Shown here piece by piece: positions 26,411 through 35,900 of a stretch of 64,000 bases of DNA. Source of the DNA: Planctomycetota bacterium (GTDB taxonomy: Bacteria > Planctomycetota > UBA1135 > UBA2386); assembly GCA_016794425.1 (NCBI GenBank), contig JAEUHR010000058.1, forward strand, positions 181,627 through 245,626. The letters run 5' to 3'. The notes beneath the pieces were generated by a model that made no database searches, had not been told where the DNA came from, and worked only from the letters and a program-made list of their open reading frames with translations. Both the position numbers and the translations under genes were made by a program. Each line of letters opens with the position of its first letter. The stretch's first letter is position 1.

Positions 26411-26881
26411 ATGACCGCAATCGTCCTGCCGTCGTCGAGAGCCGTACGGCCGCGCTTGACGTGGCTGTTGCCGGCGTGGTTCGTGGTGGCGAGCGTGCTG
26501 GGCTCGATCTGGCCCGGCCGCGGCGGCCAGCTGTTCTGCATCGGGGCGCTGGCGGGCGTGTGGGCCTGCTTCCTGGTCGACAGCAGCGGTGACGCGGCAA
26601 GCTGGCTGTGGCCGGCGTTGCTCGGTGGTGTGCCGATCCTGCTGCTGCTGGGTCGCCTGCTGGACCGGCTGCGCGCCGATCCGAAGGTCTGGGTCGTGCT
26701 GTCGGTGACCGCGGCGCTCGGTGCCGGCTACTTCCTGCTGCAGGGTTACGCCGAACTCGACCACGCGCTCGAACGGCACGGCTCGCTGTGGTCGTTCGTC
26801 GTCTGCGCGTTGCAGCTCGGCAGCTACGGCGCGACGATCGCGCTGCTCGCCTTCAGCGCGCGCCGCACCGTGCACGACTGA
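26411..26881 (+). CDS. Small polytopic membrane protein
   Basis: A 156-residue protein with four or five hydrophobic segments: LLPAWFVVASVLGSIW, FCIGALAGVWACFLV, WPALLGGVPILLLLG, VWVVLSVTAALGAGYFLL and a final FVVCALQLGSYGATIALLAF. The loops are short and there is no recognised motif. It is followed by cytidine deaminase after a six-base gap, so the two are cotranscribed and it could be related to nucleoside handling, but nothing in the sequence shows transport residues. An in-frame ATG 30 bases earlier is an alternative start. Function unknown. Confidence 0.65.
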   Translation: MTAIVLPSSRAVRPRLTWLLPAWFVVASVLGSIWPGRGGQLFCIGALAGVWACFLVDSSGDAASWLWPALLGGVPILLLLGRLLDRLRADPKVWVVLSVTAALGAGYFLLQGYAELDHALERHGSLWSFVVCALQLGSYGATIALLAFSARRTVHD

Positions 26882-26887
26882 CGCCCG

Positions 26888-27331
26888 ATGACGCTCGATC
26901 CCCGCCTCCGCGACCAGCTGGTCGCCGCCGCTGTCGCCGTGCGCGCGCACGCCTACGCGCCGGCGTCGCACTTCCATGTCGGCGCCGCGGTGCTCGCCGC
27001 CGATGGCCGCGTGTTCACCGGCTGCAACGTCGAGAACGCGAGCTACGGCCTGACCATCTGCGCCGAACGTGCCGCGGTCTGCGCTGCGGTCGCGGCCGGC
27101 GTGCGCGAACTGCGCGCCGTCGCGGTCGCCACGGGCCTCGACGAGCCGGCGACGCCGTGCGGCGCCTGCCGCCAGGTGCTGGCCGAGTTCGGCCCCGACA
27201 TGCCGATCGTGCTGGTCGGTCGCGGTGGCCAGCGGCGCGAGACGACGCTGCCGGTGCTGCTGCCGCAGCCGTTCCGGTTCGCCGACCTCGCGCGGTCTCA
27301 GGACCGCGCCGGGACCGACGCCAGTTCGTAG
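26888..27331 (+). CDS. cdd: Cytidine deaminase
   Basis: A 147-residue zinc enzyme that converts cytidine and deoxycytidine to uridine and deoxyuridine. FHVGAAVLAADGRVFTGCNV followed by ENASYG is the substrate-binding region. TICAERAAV holds the first zinc Cys and the catalytic Glu. PCGACRQVL holds the other two zinc Cys. Length matches the small tetrameric CDD class. It feeds the nucleoside degradation genes deoA and deoC that lie downstream. Its 3' end overlaps the end of the convergent methyltransferase gene by 34 bases. Confidence 0.95.
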   Translation: MTLDPRLRDQLVAAAVAVRAHAYAPASHFHVGAAVLAADGRVFTGCNVENASYGLTICAERAAVCAAVAAGVRELRAVAVATGLDEPATPCGACRQVLAEFGPDMPIVLVGRGGQRRETTLPVLLPQPFRFADLARSQDRAGTDASS

Positions 27332-28140
27332 ACGCGCACGTAGCGCGCCGGATCGCCGTCGGCCGCCGCGGCGCGCGTCGCGGCCTGTGCCAGCGGCGCG
27401 CGGTGGAACCACGGCGCCAGCTGGCGGTCCCACCACGACAGCGGCCGCAGCGTCACGTGGCCCGGCTGGTGGAACTCGCACGCGGCGATGCGCGCGACGA
27501 CGCGGCGCACGCCGAGCCGCGCGAACTCGCCGACCATCGCGCCGAGCAGGTGTTCGGGCACGTGTTCGAACAGGTCGAGCGCCAGCAGCGTGTCGAAGCC
27601 GTGCTCGGGGCCGTACGGCAGCGCAGCGACGGGGCCGGTGCGCAGCCGCGAGCGCACCGCCGCGTCGGCTCGCGCGAGCGCGTCGACGCCGACCTCGAAG
27701 CCGACCGCGTCGACACCGCGCGCCGCCAGCCGCTGCAGCAGGGCGCCGGCCGTGCAGCCGACCTCGAGCACGCGGCCCGGCGCGCCGCAGGCCAGGGCCT
27801 GGTCGAGCAGGCGGTCGAGTTCGGCGGCGTCGCGCGTGGCCGGATCGCCGGCGTGCACGTCGCGTTGCGACAAGTGGCGGAACGCCCCGCGGTGGAACGG
27901 CAGCAGCAGCGCGCTGATCCGGTCCAGCAGCGCCTGGGCGCCCTCGCCGGGCGCGTCGTCGTCGACCCACAGCCGCGGTCGCGGTTCGCGCCAGTCGCAG
28001 GTCGCGGTGCCGGCGAGGCCCCAGACCGTGTCGGCGAACTCGAAGCCGCAGACGTCGCCGGTCCAGATGCCGCCGGCCAGCCGCAGGAACCCGGCGCGGC
28101 CGGTGGCTTCGTCGTGCAGCGCGTAGCGGACTTCCAGCAT
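27298..28140 (-). CDS. Class I SAM-dependent methyltransferase
   Basis: A 280-residue protein with a Rossmann methyltransferase core in its second half: motif I VLEVGCTAGALLQRLAARG, then VDAVGFEVG, then DTLLALDLFEHVPEH, which is the usual post-I acidic and motif II layout of methyltransferase family 11. The N-terminal 110 residues are a beta-rich region without a recognised fold. The substrate is unknown. The ATG chosen lies next to, and overlaps by two bases, the long open frame upstream of deoC on the other strand; a longer frame to an upstream ATG would enter deoC antisense and is less likely. It converges on cdd with a 34-base overlap. Confidence 0.8.
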   Translation of the reverse strand: MLEVRYALHDEATGRAGFLRLAGGIWTGDVCGFEFADTVWGLAGTATCDWREPRPRLWVDDDAPGEGAQALLDRISALLLPFHRGAFRHLSQRDVHAGDPATRDAAELDRLLDQALACGAPGRVLEVGCTAGALLQRLAARGVDAVGFEVGVDALARADAAVRSRLRTGPVAALPYGPEHGFDTLLALDLFEHVPEHLLGAMVGEFARLGVRRVVARIAACEFHQPGHVTLRPLSWWDRQLAPWFHRAPLAQAATRAAAADGDPARYVRVYELASVPARS

Positions 28141-28249
28141 GCGTGGTCGGCTATCGAGCACCCGGGCCGCGGCGCTGGAGAGGCGGCCGCGGTCCGGCCG
28201 TGCGACCGTCGACTTCGGCCGCCCGGCAGGGCACGATGCGCGGCCTGCC

Positions 28250-29158
28250 ATGGCTGGTCCGTCGTCTCCCGTCGAGTTCCGCGTGCCGCCGGTCGACGCC
28301 GTCGCGCTCGAGACGCGCGCCGCCGACCTGGCGACGCGTTCGATCAAGAAGAACGCCAAGGTGCAGGGCCTGCGGCTGGCGGTGTCCATGATGGACCTGA
28401 CCACGCTCGAGGGCATGGACTCGCCGGGCAAGGTGCGGCAGCTGTGTGGCAAGGCGCGCCGGCCGCTGCCGACGCGCCCCGACGTGCCGCCGTGCGCCGC
28501 GGTCTGCGTCTACCCGGACCTGGTGCCGGTCGCGGTCGCAGCGCTGCGCGGCAGCAGCGTGCAGGTCGCGTCGGTCGCGACCGGCTTCCCGGCCGGCCGC
28601 ACCGACCGCGCGACCAAGCTGCGCGAGGTCGAACTGGCGGTCGCCGCCGGCGCCACCGAGATCGACATGGTGATCGACCGCGGCGCGTTCCTCGCCGGCC
28701 GCTACGGCCAGGTCTACGACGAGATCTGCGCGATCAAGGCCGCCTGCGGCGACGCGCACCTGAAGGTGATCCTCGAGACCGGCGAGCTGAAGACCTACGA
28801 CAACGTGCGCCGCGCCTGCCGCATCGCGCTGCTGGCCGGCGGCGACTTCCTGAAGACCAGCACCGGCAAGGTCACGCCCGCCAGCACGCTGCCGGTCGTG
28901 CTGCTGATGCTCGAGGCCGTGCGCGACCACTACCTCGAGACCGGCCGCATGGTCGGCGTGAAGGCTGCCGGCGGCATCCGCACCAGCAAGGACGCGCTGC
29001 GCTACCTGGTGCTGGTCGCCGAGACCTGCGGCGACCTGTGGCTCTCGCCGCAGTGGTTCCGCTTCGGCGCGAGTTCGCTGCTCAACGACGTGCTGCTGCA
29101 GCTCGAGAAGGAACGCACCGGCCGCTACCAGCGCCCGACCGACTTCAGCGCGGACTGA
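28250..29158 (+). CDS. deoC: Deoxyribose-phosphate aldolase
   Basis: A 302-residue TIM-barrel class I aldolase that splits 2-deoxyribose-5-phosphate to glyceraldehyde-3-phosphate and acetaldehyde. DFLKTSTGK holds the Schiff-base Lys, and GVKAAGGIRT holds the second active-site Lys; EIDMVIDRG and CVYPDLV are also typical. It is longer than the short bacterial DeoC (about 220), like the animal and ALDH-linked forms. The ATG is chosen because the upstream residues are Arg-rich and unlike the family. It is followed after five bases by an aldehyde dehydrogenase that can oxidise the acetaldehyde, so the two genes form an operon. Confidence 0.93.
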   Translation: MAGPSSPVEFRVPPVDAVALETRAADLATRSIKKNAKVQGLRLAVSMMDLTTLEGMDSPGKVRQLCGKARRPLPTRPDVPPCAAVCVYPDLVPVAVAALRGSSVQVASVATGFPAGRTDRATKLREVELAVAAGATEIDMVIDRGAFLAGRYGQVYDEICAIKAACGDAHLKVILETGELKTYDNVRRACRIALLAGGDFLKTSTGKVTPASTLPVVLLMLEAVRDHYLETGRMVGVKAAGGIRTSKDALRYLVLVAETCGDLWLSPQWFRFGASSLLNDVLLQLEKERTGRYQRPTDFSAD

Positions 29159-29163
29159 CGAAC

Positions 29164-30672
29164 ATGGCCAAACACGCCGAGAAGGCAGAGTCGACGACGA
29201 ACCCCGAACTGAAGTTCGGCGGCGTCTGGAAGTACGACCCGGCGCCCGAGAGCACCGACCACGTCGTGATCGCGCCGCGACACGAACTGTTCGTCGGCGG
29301 CCAGTGGGTGAAGCCGAAGAGCGGCGAGTACTTCGCGACGATCGACCCGGCGACCGAGCGGCCGCTCAGTGAGGTTGCGCTGGCGCTCGACAAGGACGTC
29401 GACGCCGCGGTCAAGGCGGCGCAGAAGGCGTTCCCGGCCTGGCGCGCCCGCAGCGGCGAGGACCGCGCGCGCTACCTGTTCCGCATCGCCCGCATGCTGC
29501 TCGAGCGCGCGCGGGAGTTCGCGGTGCTCGAGACGCTCGACAACGGCAAGCCGATCAAGGAGACGCGCGACACCGACGTGCCGCTGGCGGCGCAGCACTT
29601 CTTCTACCACGCCGGCTGGGCCGACAAGCTCGAGCTGCTGTTCCCCGGCGAACGGCCCGAGCCGCTCGGCGTCGTCGGCCAGGTGATCCCGTGGAACTTC
29701 CCGCTGCTGATGGCGGCGTGGAAGGTCGCGCCCGCACTCGCGGCCGGCAACACCGTCGTGCTGAAACCCGCCGAGACGTCGCCGCTGACCGCGTTGCGCC
29801 TCTGCGAGCTGTTCCAGCAGGCCGGCCTGCCGCCCGGCGTCGTCAACGTGGTGACCGGCGACGGCCGCACCGGCCAGGCGCTGGTGCGCCACCCGGGGCT
29901 GGCGAAGGTCGCGTTCACCGGCAGCACCGAGGTCGGCAAGGAGATCCAGAAGGCGGTCGCCGGGCGGGGCGTCGAACTGACGCTCGAGCTCGGCGGCAAG
30001 GCCGCGCACCTGGTGTTCGAGGACGCGGCGCTCGACCAGGCGGTCGAGGGCGTCGTGCGCGGCATCTTCTTCAACCAGGGCCACGTCTGCTGCGCCGGCT
30101 CGCGGCTCCTGGTGCAGGAGAGCGTGCACGACTTGTTCGTCGACAAGCTGCGGCGGCGCATGCAGCGGATCCGCGTCGGCAACCCGCTCGACAAGAACAC
30201 CGACATGGGCGCGATCCACAGCCGGCCGCAGCTCGAGCGCATCCGCGAACTGGTGGCGGCCGGAGTCGACGAAGGCGCGTCGCTGCACCAGGCGCAGTGT
30301 GAACTGCCGGCGAAGGGCTTCTGGTACGCGCCGACGATGCTGACCGGCGTGGCGATGAGCCACCGCGTCGCGCGCGAGGAGATCTTCGGCCCGGTGCTGT
30401 CGGTGCTGACGTTCCGCACGCCCGAGGAGGCGGTCGAGAAGGCGAACAACACCAGCTACGGCCTGTCGGCCGGCATCTGGACCGACAAGGGCGCGCGCAT
30501 CCTGTGGCTCGCCGAGCGCATGCGCGCCGGCGTGGTGTGGCACAACACGTTCAACCGCTTCGACGCGGCGTCGCCGTTCGGCGGCTTCCAGGAGTCGGGC
30601 TTCGGGCGGGAAGGTGGCCGGCAGGGCTTGCGCGCCTACGTGCGGCTCCAGGGCGGGCTGCTGCCGGGCTGA
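29164..30672 (+). CDS. Aldehyde dehydrogenase, resembles the catalytic half of ALDH16
   Basis: A 502-residue NAD(P)-dependent aldehyde dehydrogenase. The active-site Cys is 309 in NQGHVCCAGSR and the general base Glu275 lies in ELELGGK; FTGSTEVGK binds the cofactor, and PWNFPLL is present. A 40-residue N-terminal extension contains KYDPAPES, which resembles the YGPAPES of ALDH16 enzymes. Those enzymes carry a second, inactive dehydrogenase domain at their C-terminus; here the protein ends after the first domain, and a gene for such a domain lies 7.3 kb downstream. It probably oxidises acetaldehyde released by DeoC. Confidence 0.9.
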   Translation: MAKHAEKAESTTNPELKFGGVWKYDPAPESTDHVVIAPRHELFVGGQWVKPKSGEYFATIDPATERPLSEVALALDKDVDAAVKAAQKAFPAWRARSGEDRARYLFRIARMLLERAREFAVLETLDNGKPIKETRDTDVPLAAQHFFYHAGWADKLELLFPGERPEPLGVVGQVIPWNFPLLMAAWKVAPALAAGNTVVLKPAETSPLTALRLCELFQQAGLPPGVVNVVTGDGRTGQALVRHPGLAKVAFTGSTEVGKEIQKAVAGRGVELTLELGGKAAHLVFEDAALDQAVEGVVRGIFFNQGHVCCAGSRLLVQESVHDLFVDKLRRRMQRIRVGNPLDKNTDMGAIHSRPQLERIRELVAAGVDEGASLHQAQCELPAKGFWYAPTMLTGVAMSHRVAREEIFGPVLSVLTFRTPEEAVEKANNTSYGLSAGIWTDKGARILWLAERMRAGVVWHNTFNRFDAASPFGGFQESGFGREGGRQGLRAYVRLQGGLLPG

Positions 30673-30680
30673 GCGGGCCT

Positions 30681-32297
30681 TCACCGCTTGACGGTGAACT
30701 CGCTCTCGCGCAGGCTCAGCCGGATGCGCTTGCCGACGGCGCGCTGCAGATCGGCCTCGCTGGGCCGCGCCACGCCGCGCTCGACGCTGACGACGACGGC
30801 GACGGCGCGCAGCGACGGCGAACGAGCCAGCGGCGCGAGGTCTGCCGCCGCGATGCCGTTGCCGATCGCCGTCTGCACCAGTTGCAGCCGTTCGAGCCGC
30901 GGCAGGTCGGCCAGTGGTTCGAGGCTCGGGATGGTGTCGGCGCTGAGCGTGAGTTCGCGCAGCTCGCCCTTGCCCGCCAGCGTGCGCAGCAGTTCGGGGG
31001 TGACCGGCGCACGCCAGCAGAGCCGCTGCAGCGGCAGTGGCGCCAGCACGGCGGCGGCGTCGGCCGGCGGCTGGCGGCTGGTGATCTCGAGGTCGCGCAG
31101 GTCGCCCTGTGCGCCGATCGCCGCCACCAAGGCCGGCGTCAGCGCGCCGGAGTAGCCGAGCGTCTGCAAGCGCAGCGGTTGCAGCGCCGCGGCGAACGCG
31201 TCCGCGGCCGGTGCGGAGTCGTCGGCGAACAGGCTCGCCATCGTCGGCAGACTGCCGTTGCCGGGATTCACGCTGACGACCAGTTCGCGCAGCGCGAGGC
31301 AGCGCCGCAGCGCCACGAACCCGGCCGCCGTGACGCGCGTGTTGCGCAGGTGCAGCGTGGTCAGCCGATCCGGCAGCTCGGCGAACCGTTCGTCGTCGAG
31401 ACCGCAGCCCCGCAGTTCGAGCTGCCGCAGGCGCGGCAGTTCCTGCAGCCGCCGCAGGTCGGCGGCGGCGGGGCTCCAGGCGGTGGCGCCGGCGGTGGCA
31501 TCCCACGGCCAGTTGCGGAACGCGAGCCGGTGCAGCGAGCGCATCGTCAGCAGGCTCCGCCAGCCGTCGGCGTCGAGGCCCGTGCACGTGTCGAACTCCA
31601 ACGACTGCAGCGGCAGTACAGCGAGCGCGCGCAGCATCGCCGCGTCGAGCGACACGAACCGCAGGCACAACGCCGTCAGGTGCGGGATCCGCGCCAGCGC
31701 TGCGGCGAGGTCGCCGTCGATCGCGAACGGTGCCTGCACGAACTCGATCTGGCGCAGCCGCGGGTGGTCGGCGAGCGGGGCCAGCAGCGCCGGCGTCACG
31801 ACCAGTTCGCCCGGCAGGCGCAGCACTTCCAGGTGCGCGAGCTGCGCCAGCGGCTGCAGCAGGTCGGCGGGCGGCTGCTGCCACGCGGTGTCGAACAGGC
31901 CCGGGCGAGAGCCGAGCAGCGCCAACGGCTCGGCGGCGACGCGCAGCGCGCGCAACTGCGGCAGGCGCGCGACGACCGCGAGGTCGCGCAGCTGGCTGAG
32001 CCGCGCGCATACGTTCCTGCTGGTGGTCGGCAGCGCCTCGAGGCCGGCCCGGCCTTCGGCTTCGACCTCGTCGGGCAACGCCGGATCCACCGGCTGCTGC
32101 GCCGTGTCGTGCGGGGCCGTGCGGGCCTGCCACATCAGCGTCGCCACGACCGAGCCGCCGAGCAGCAGCAGCGCGGCGAGCAGCCACGGCAGCCGGCGCC
32201 CGGTCGGGGCCGCCGCAGCCGGGGCCGCGAACAGCTGGGCCAACGCAGCGTCGAGCAGGCGGTCGGCGGCCGGCGGCCGCGGCGGGGCGTGGTTCAT
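30681..32297 (-). CDS. Membrane-anchored leucine-rich-repeat protein
   Basis: A 538-residue protein with a cytoplasmic N-terminal stub of about 35 residues, one membrane helix (PWLLAALLLLGGSVVATLMW), and then about 480 residues of irregular leucine-rich repeats on the outer side (for example LPRLRQLELRGCGLDDERF and LTTLHLRNTRVTAAGF). The start overlaps the stop of an ECF sigma gene (ATGA). That is the position usually taken by an anti-sigma factor. No zinc-binding anti-sigma motif (HxxxCxxC) is visible. It could sense an outside signal and hold the sigma factor through the stub, but that is inference from position. Confidence 0.78.
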   Translation of the reverse strand: MNHAPPRPPAADRLLDAALAQLFAAPAAAAPTGRRLPWLLAALLLLGGSVVATLMWQARTAPHDTAQQPVDPALPDEVEAEGRAGLEALPTTSRNVCARLSQLRDLAVVARLPQLRALRVAAEPLALLGSRPGLFDTAWQQPPADLLQPLAQLAHLEVLRLPGELVVTPALLAPLADHPRLRQIEFVQAPFAIDGDLAAALARIPHLTALCLRFVSLDAAMLRALAVLPLQSLEFDTCTGLDADGWRSLLTMRSLHRLAFRNWPWDATAGATAWSPAAADLRRLQELPRLRQLELRGCGLDDERFAELPDRLTTLHLRNTRVTAAGFVALRRCLALRELVVSVNPGNGSLPTMASLFADDSAPAADAFAAALQPLRLQTLGYSGALTPALVAAIGAQGDLRDLEITSRQPPADAAAVLAPLPLQRLCWRAPVTPELLRTLAGKGELRELTLSADTIPSLEPLADLPRLERLQLVQTAIGNGIAAADLAPLARSPSLRAVAVVVSVERGVARPSEADLQRAVGKRIRLSLRESEFTVKR

Positions 32298-32830
32298 CGG
32301 TGTGCTTCCAGTCGGCGGGTGATGCAGTCGTGCAGGAACGAACGCAGCCGGCGCAGCGCGCTCTTGACGCCGTCGCGGCCGATGCCGAGTCGCGCGCCGG
32401 CGGCGGCGCGGCGGGCGCCGTCGCCGTAGGTCGCGGCCAGCAGGTTGCGGCTGCGCGCGGGCAACCGTTCGACGCAGGCGCGCAGTGCGTCGACGTAGTC
32501 GTCGCCGGTGCCGTCGGCGCAGGTCTGTCGCCAGACGCGATCGGCTTCGTCGACCTCGCGCTCCACGACGGTGCGCTTCGGCGACCGCAGCCACAGCTGC
32601 CGGCACGTCGTGCGCAGGAAGCCGAACACCGCCGCCGGCACCGAGAAGTCGAAGTCCGGCCGCGCCAGCACGACCGCGAACGCCTCCTGCACCAGGTCGT
32701 CGGCCGTGTGCGCGTCGGCGCCGAGCGTGCACGCGTAGCGCCACAGGGCGCGCCGTTCGCGCTCGCCGAGCTCGCCGGTGCGGCCGCGGGCACCGGCGGC
32801 GGTCGGCGCGAGGGTGTCGATCGGGTCCAC
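32294..32830 (-). CDS. ECF-type sigma-70 factor
   Basis: A 178-residue sigma factor. Region 2 is about residues 25-90 with DDLVQEAFAVVLARPDFDF and FGFLRTTCRQLW. Region 4 is about 120-175, LPARSRNLLAATYGDGARR then a helix-turn-helix GARLGIGRDGVKSALRRLRS. Regions 1 and 3 are absent, as in ECF factors. The GTG start lies close to the first conserved residues. It is translationally coupled to a leucine-rich membrane protein and diverges from a second sigma gene across 112 bases, so both may share one control region. The target promoter is unknown. Confidence 0.85.
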   Translation of the reverse strand: MDPIDTLAPTAAGARGRTGELGERERRALWRYACTLGADAHTADDLVQEAFAVVLARPDFDFSVPAAVFGFLRTTCRQLWLRSPKRTVVEREVDEADRVWRQTCADGTGDDYVDALRACVERLPARSRNLLAATYGDGARRAAAGARLGIGRDGVKSALRRLRSFLHDCITRRLEAHR

Positions 32831-32942
32831 ACCGACAGGATCTCCGGCGCCGGCCGGGTGGGTGCAACGGATCGAAGATTCCCGGGCCGCCGCTTCGGGC
32901 GGCGCCGCGCGGCGAGGATTCTGGTGACGCTGCCGCCGTCTC

Positions 32943-35900
32943 GTGCCCAGTAGCCGCGTGATCCGAAACCGCATCGACCGCTGGTTCGACCGCTTCCGCC
33001 GCACCGGCGATGCCCGGCTGCTGGCGCGGGTGTTCGACGCCACCGCACCGGAGCTGTGGCGGGTGGCGGCGCATCTGTGCCGCGACCGGCACGCCGCCGA
33101 GGACGCCGTGCAGGCGACGTTCCTGTCGGCGATCGAGGGGCAGCGCGACTGGGATGCCAGTCGTCCGCTGCTGCCGTGGCTATGCGGCATGCTCGCCAAC
33201 CGGGTGCGCGAACAGCGCCGCCGCGACGCGCGCACGCCGGCGGCCGACCGGCTCGCCGTCGTGGCCGAACGCGATCCCGCCGACGTCGCCGCCGACCGCG
33301 AGGTCTCGGCGACGCTGCGCTGTGCGCTGCGGCAGGTCGACGAGCCGTACCGCACGACGCTCGAACGGCACCTCGTGCACGGCTTCACCGCCGTCGAGAT
33401 CGCCGCCGAGCTGGCGGTGCCGGCCGGCACCGTGCGCATGCGGCTCCACCGCGGCCTCGACCGGCTGCGCGAGCTGCTGCCGCGCGGTCTGGTTGCCTCG
33501 GGCGTGGCGGCAGTGCCGCTGCGGCCGGCGGTGCTGGCCACGATGCGCGCCAACGTGCTCGGCACGGTGCCGGGCGGCGCCGCGATCGTGGGCTCGGGTC
33601 ACGCAGGTTCCTTCGTGATCGGAGTGCTGCTGATGAGCAAGGTGTTCTGGACGGTTCTGGGTTCGGGGTTGGCGTTGCTGCTGGTGTGGTGGGGCTGGCC
33701 GCCGCCGGCGGCTGCGACCGTGGTCGATGGTGCCCCCGCGGTGGTGGCCGCGAGCGCGGCGGAGCGCGATGCGGAGCGCGGCAGCGCGGCCGCGGCAGGC
33801 GCGGCGTCGGCCGTGGCCGCAGCCGGCGATCGCGTCGAAGCCGCGGTGGCGCCGACGGACACGGGCAGCGGCCTGCTGCGCGTGCACGTGCGCAATGCCG
33901 GCAACGGCGCGCCGGTCGCCAACGTCTGGCTGGTGGTGCAGGGCGGCCTCGACCGCGCCGCCGTCGCGCCATCCGGCGCGGTGGCCCCACGTGCCGACAC
34001 GGCCACCGCCGCGGCGCAGCGCCCGCTGCGGGCCCCGACCGAGGCGGACGGTGCGTCGCCGCCGTTCGTGCTGCCGGTAGGCTTCGCGACGATCCGGATC
34101 GACGAACTCGACGTCCGCGCCAGCGCCGAAGTGCGCCGAGATGAGGTCACCGAACTGCAGCTCGACCTGCCGGTCCGGTTCACGGCCGCGATCCGGGTCG
34201 TCGACGACGCGGATCGGCCGGTGGCCGGCGCGCGGCTCGTCGGCAGCACGGGTCTGGTTGCGTTCGGCCTCGCCGCCGACGAGTTCGGCAGTACCGACGC
34301 CGACGGTTGGTGCCGCCTGCCGGCGATCGACGACGTGCTGCGCGTGCGGGCGCACGCCGACGGTTTCGCCGCCTCGCCGTCGGTCGTGTTGAACCCCGAC
34401 GACGCCACGGCCGTGCTGCGGCTCGGCAGTGGACCGGCGACGGTGGACGGCCTGGTCGCCGATGCCGCGGGTGCGCCACTCGCTGGCTGCGCCGTCGCGC
34501 TGCAGCCGCTGCCGCGCTGGAGCGACGACGCTGCGCCGAAGCGGGGAGCGGCGACGCCGCGCCGGCACGTGGATGCCGCGCCGATCTTGGTCTTCAGCGA
34601 TGCCGCGGGGCGCTTCACGTGTCGCGACGTGCCGCCGGGTCACTGCCTCGTGGCGGCGGTGCGGCGGCTCGACGACGGCAGCTCGCGCCTGGTCGAGCAG
34701 CGGGTCGAGGTGACGGCCGGCGGCCACGCGTTCGTGTCGCTGGCGTTCGGCGGCGGCGCGACGCTCGACGTCGGCTTGCGCACGGCTGACGGTGCGCCGG
34801 TCGCGGCGGCCGACGTCATGCTGTCGCTGCAGCACCCGGACCTCGGCGAGTTCGCTCGTGTCGCCACGGTTGCGGTGACGACCGGTGCGGACGGCGAGGC
34901 CAGCGTGCGCGACCTGCTGCCCGGCAGCTGGCGGGCACAGGTGCTGCACGAGGGCCTGGTCGAACGCGACCTCGTGCTCGCGGCCGGCGCGCACGAGCGC
35001 TTCGAGCACGTGTTCGGCGCCGGGCCGGTGCTCGGTGTGCGCGTCGTCGACGGCGCCGGCCGGCCGCTGGCCGGCTGGCTCGTCACGGTGGTCACGGGGG
35101 CGACGGGGCGCCGCGAGGCCACCGATGCCGACGGCTGGGTGCGGTTCCGCGACCTGCCGGGCGAGGCCGGCACGCTGCAGGTGGCGCCGGACGAGGCCAC
35201 CGCGCCGCTGGCGACGCGCGACGTGCAGATCGGCACCGAAGTCACCGTCGCCGTCGACCCGGCGCAGCTCGGCGATGGCGTCGTACGCGGCGTGCTGGCG
35301 GCGCCGGCCGGCGATTCGCTGGCGGAGCTGCAGGTCCTGCTGGTGCGCGGCAACGGCACCGAGCCCGGCCTGCCGCTCACGCTGCCGGTCGATCCGGCGA
35401 GCGGGACGTTCGCCGCGACCCGGCTCGCGGCCGGCAGCTACACGCTGGTGGTGCAGCACCGCCGCAACCAGGCACCGCTCGCGGTCCGCGCCGGCCTCAC
35501 GGTGGTTCGCGGCGGCACGCTCGACCTCGGCACCATCGCGCTCGGCACCGGCCGCCTGGTCGTCGTCGCCACGATGGCCGATGGCGCCGCCGTGGCTGCG
35601 CCGTTCGTCGGCATCGGCCTCGCCGGCGCGCGGCAGTTCGGGCCGGCCGCCGGCGGCGACGACGGCGGCGCGGTGGCGTTGCCCGAGGGAAACTACGAAG
35701 TGCTGGTCTGGGGCGAAGCGATCCGCCCGGCCACGACCTCGGCGGCGGTGCGCCAAGGCGCGACCACCGAAGTGCCGGTGGCGGTCGAGCGGGCGGCGCC
35801 GGTCGCGCTGAGCGGCGAGGCGGCCGGCACCGACGCGCTGGTGGGCCTGCTGACCGTGCGCTCCGCGGGCGGGTCCGAGTTCGTCGTCGTCGTCGAACTG

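Noticed and set aside
28139..28249. Longer deoC starting at 28139
   Set aside because: The extra 37 residues are Arg-rich, unlike the family, and overlap the methyltransferase start; the ATG at 28250 fits DeoC.
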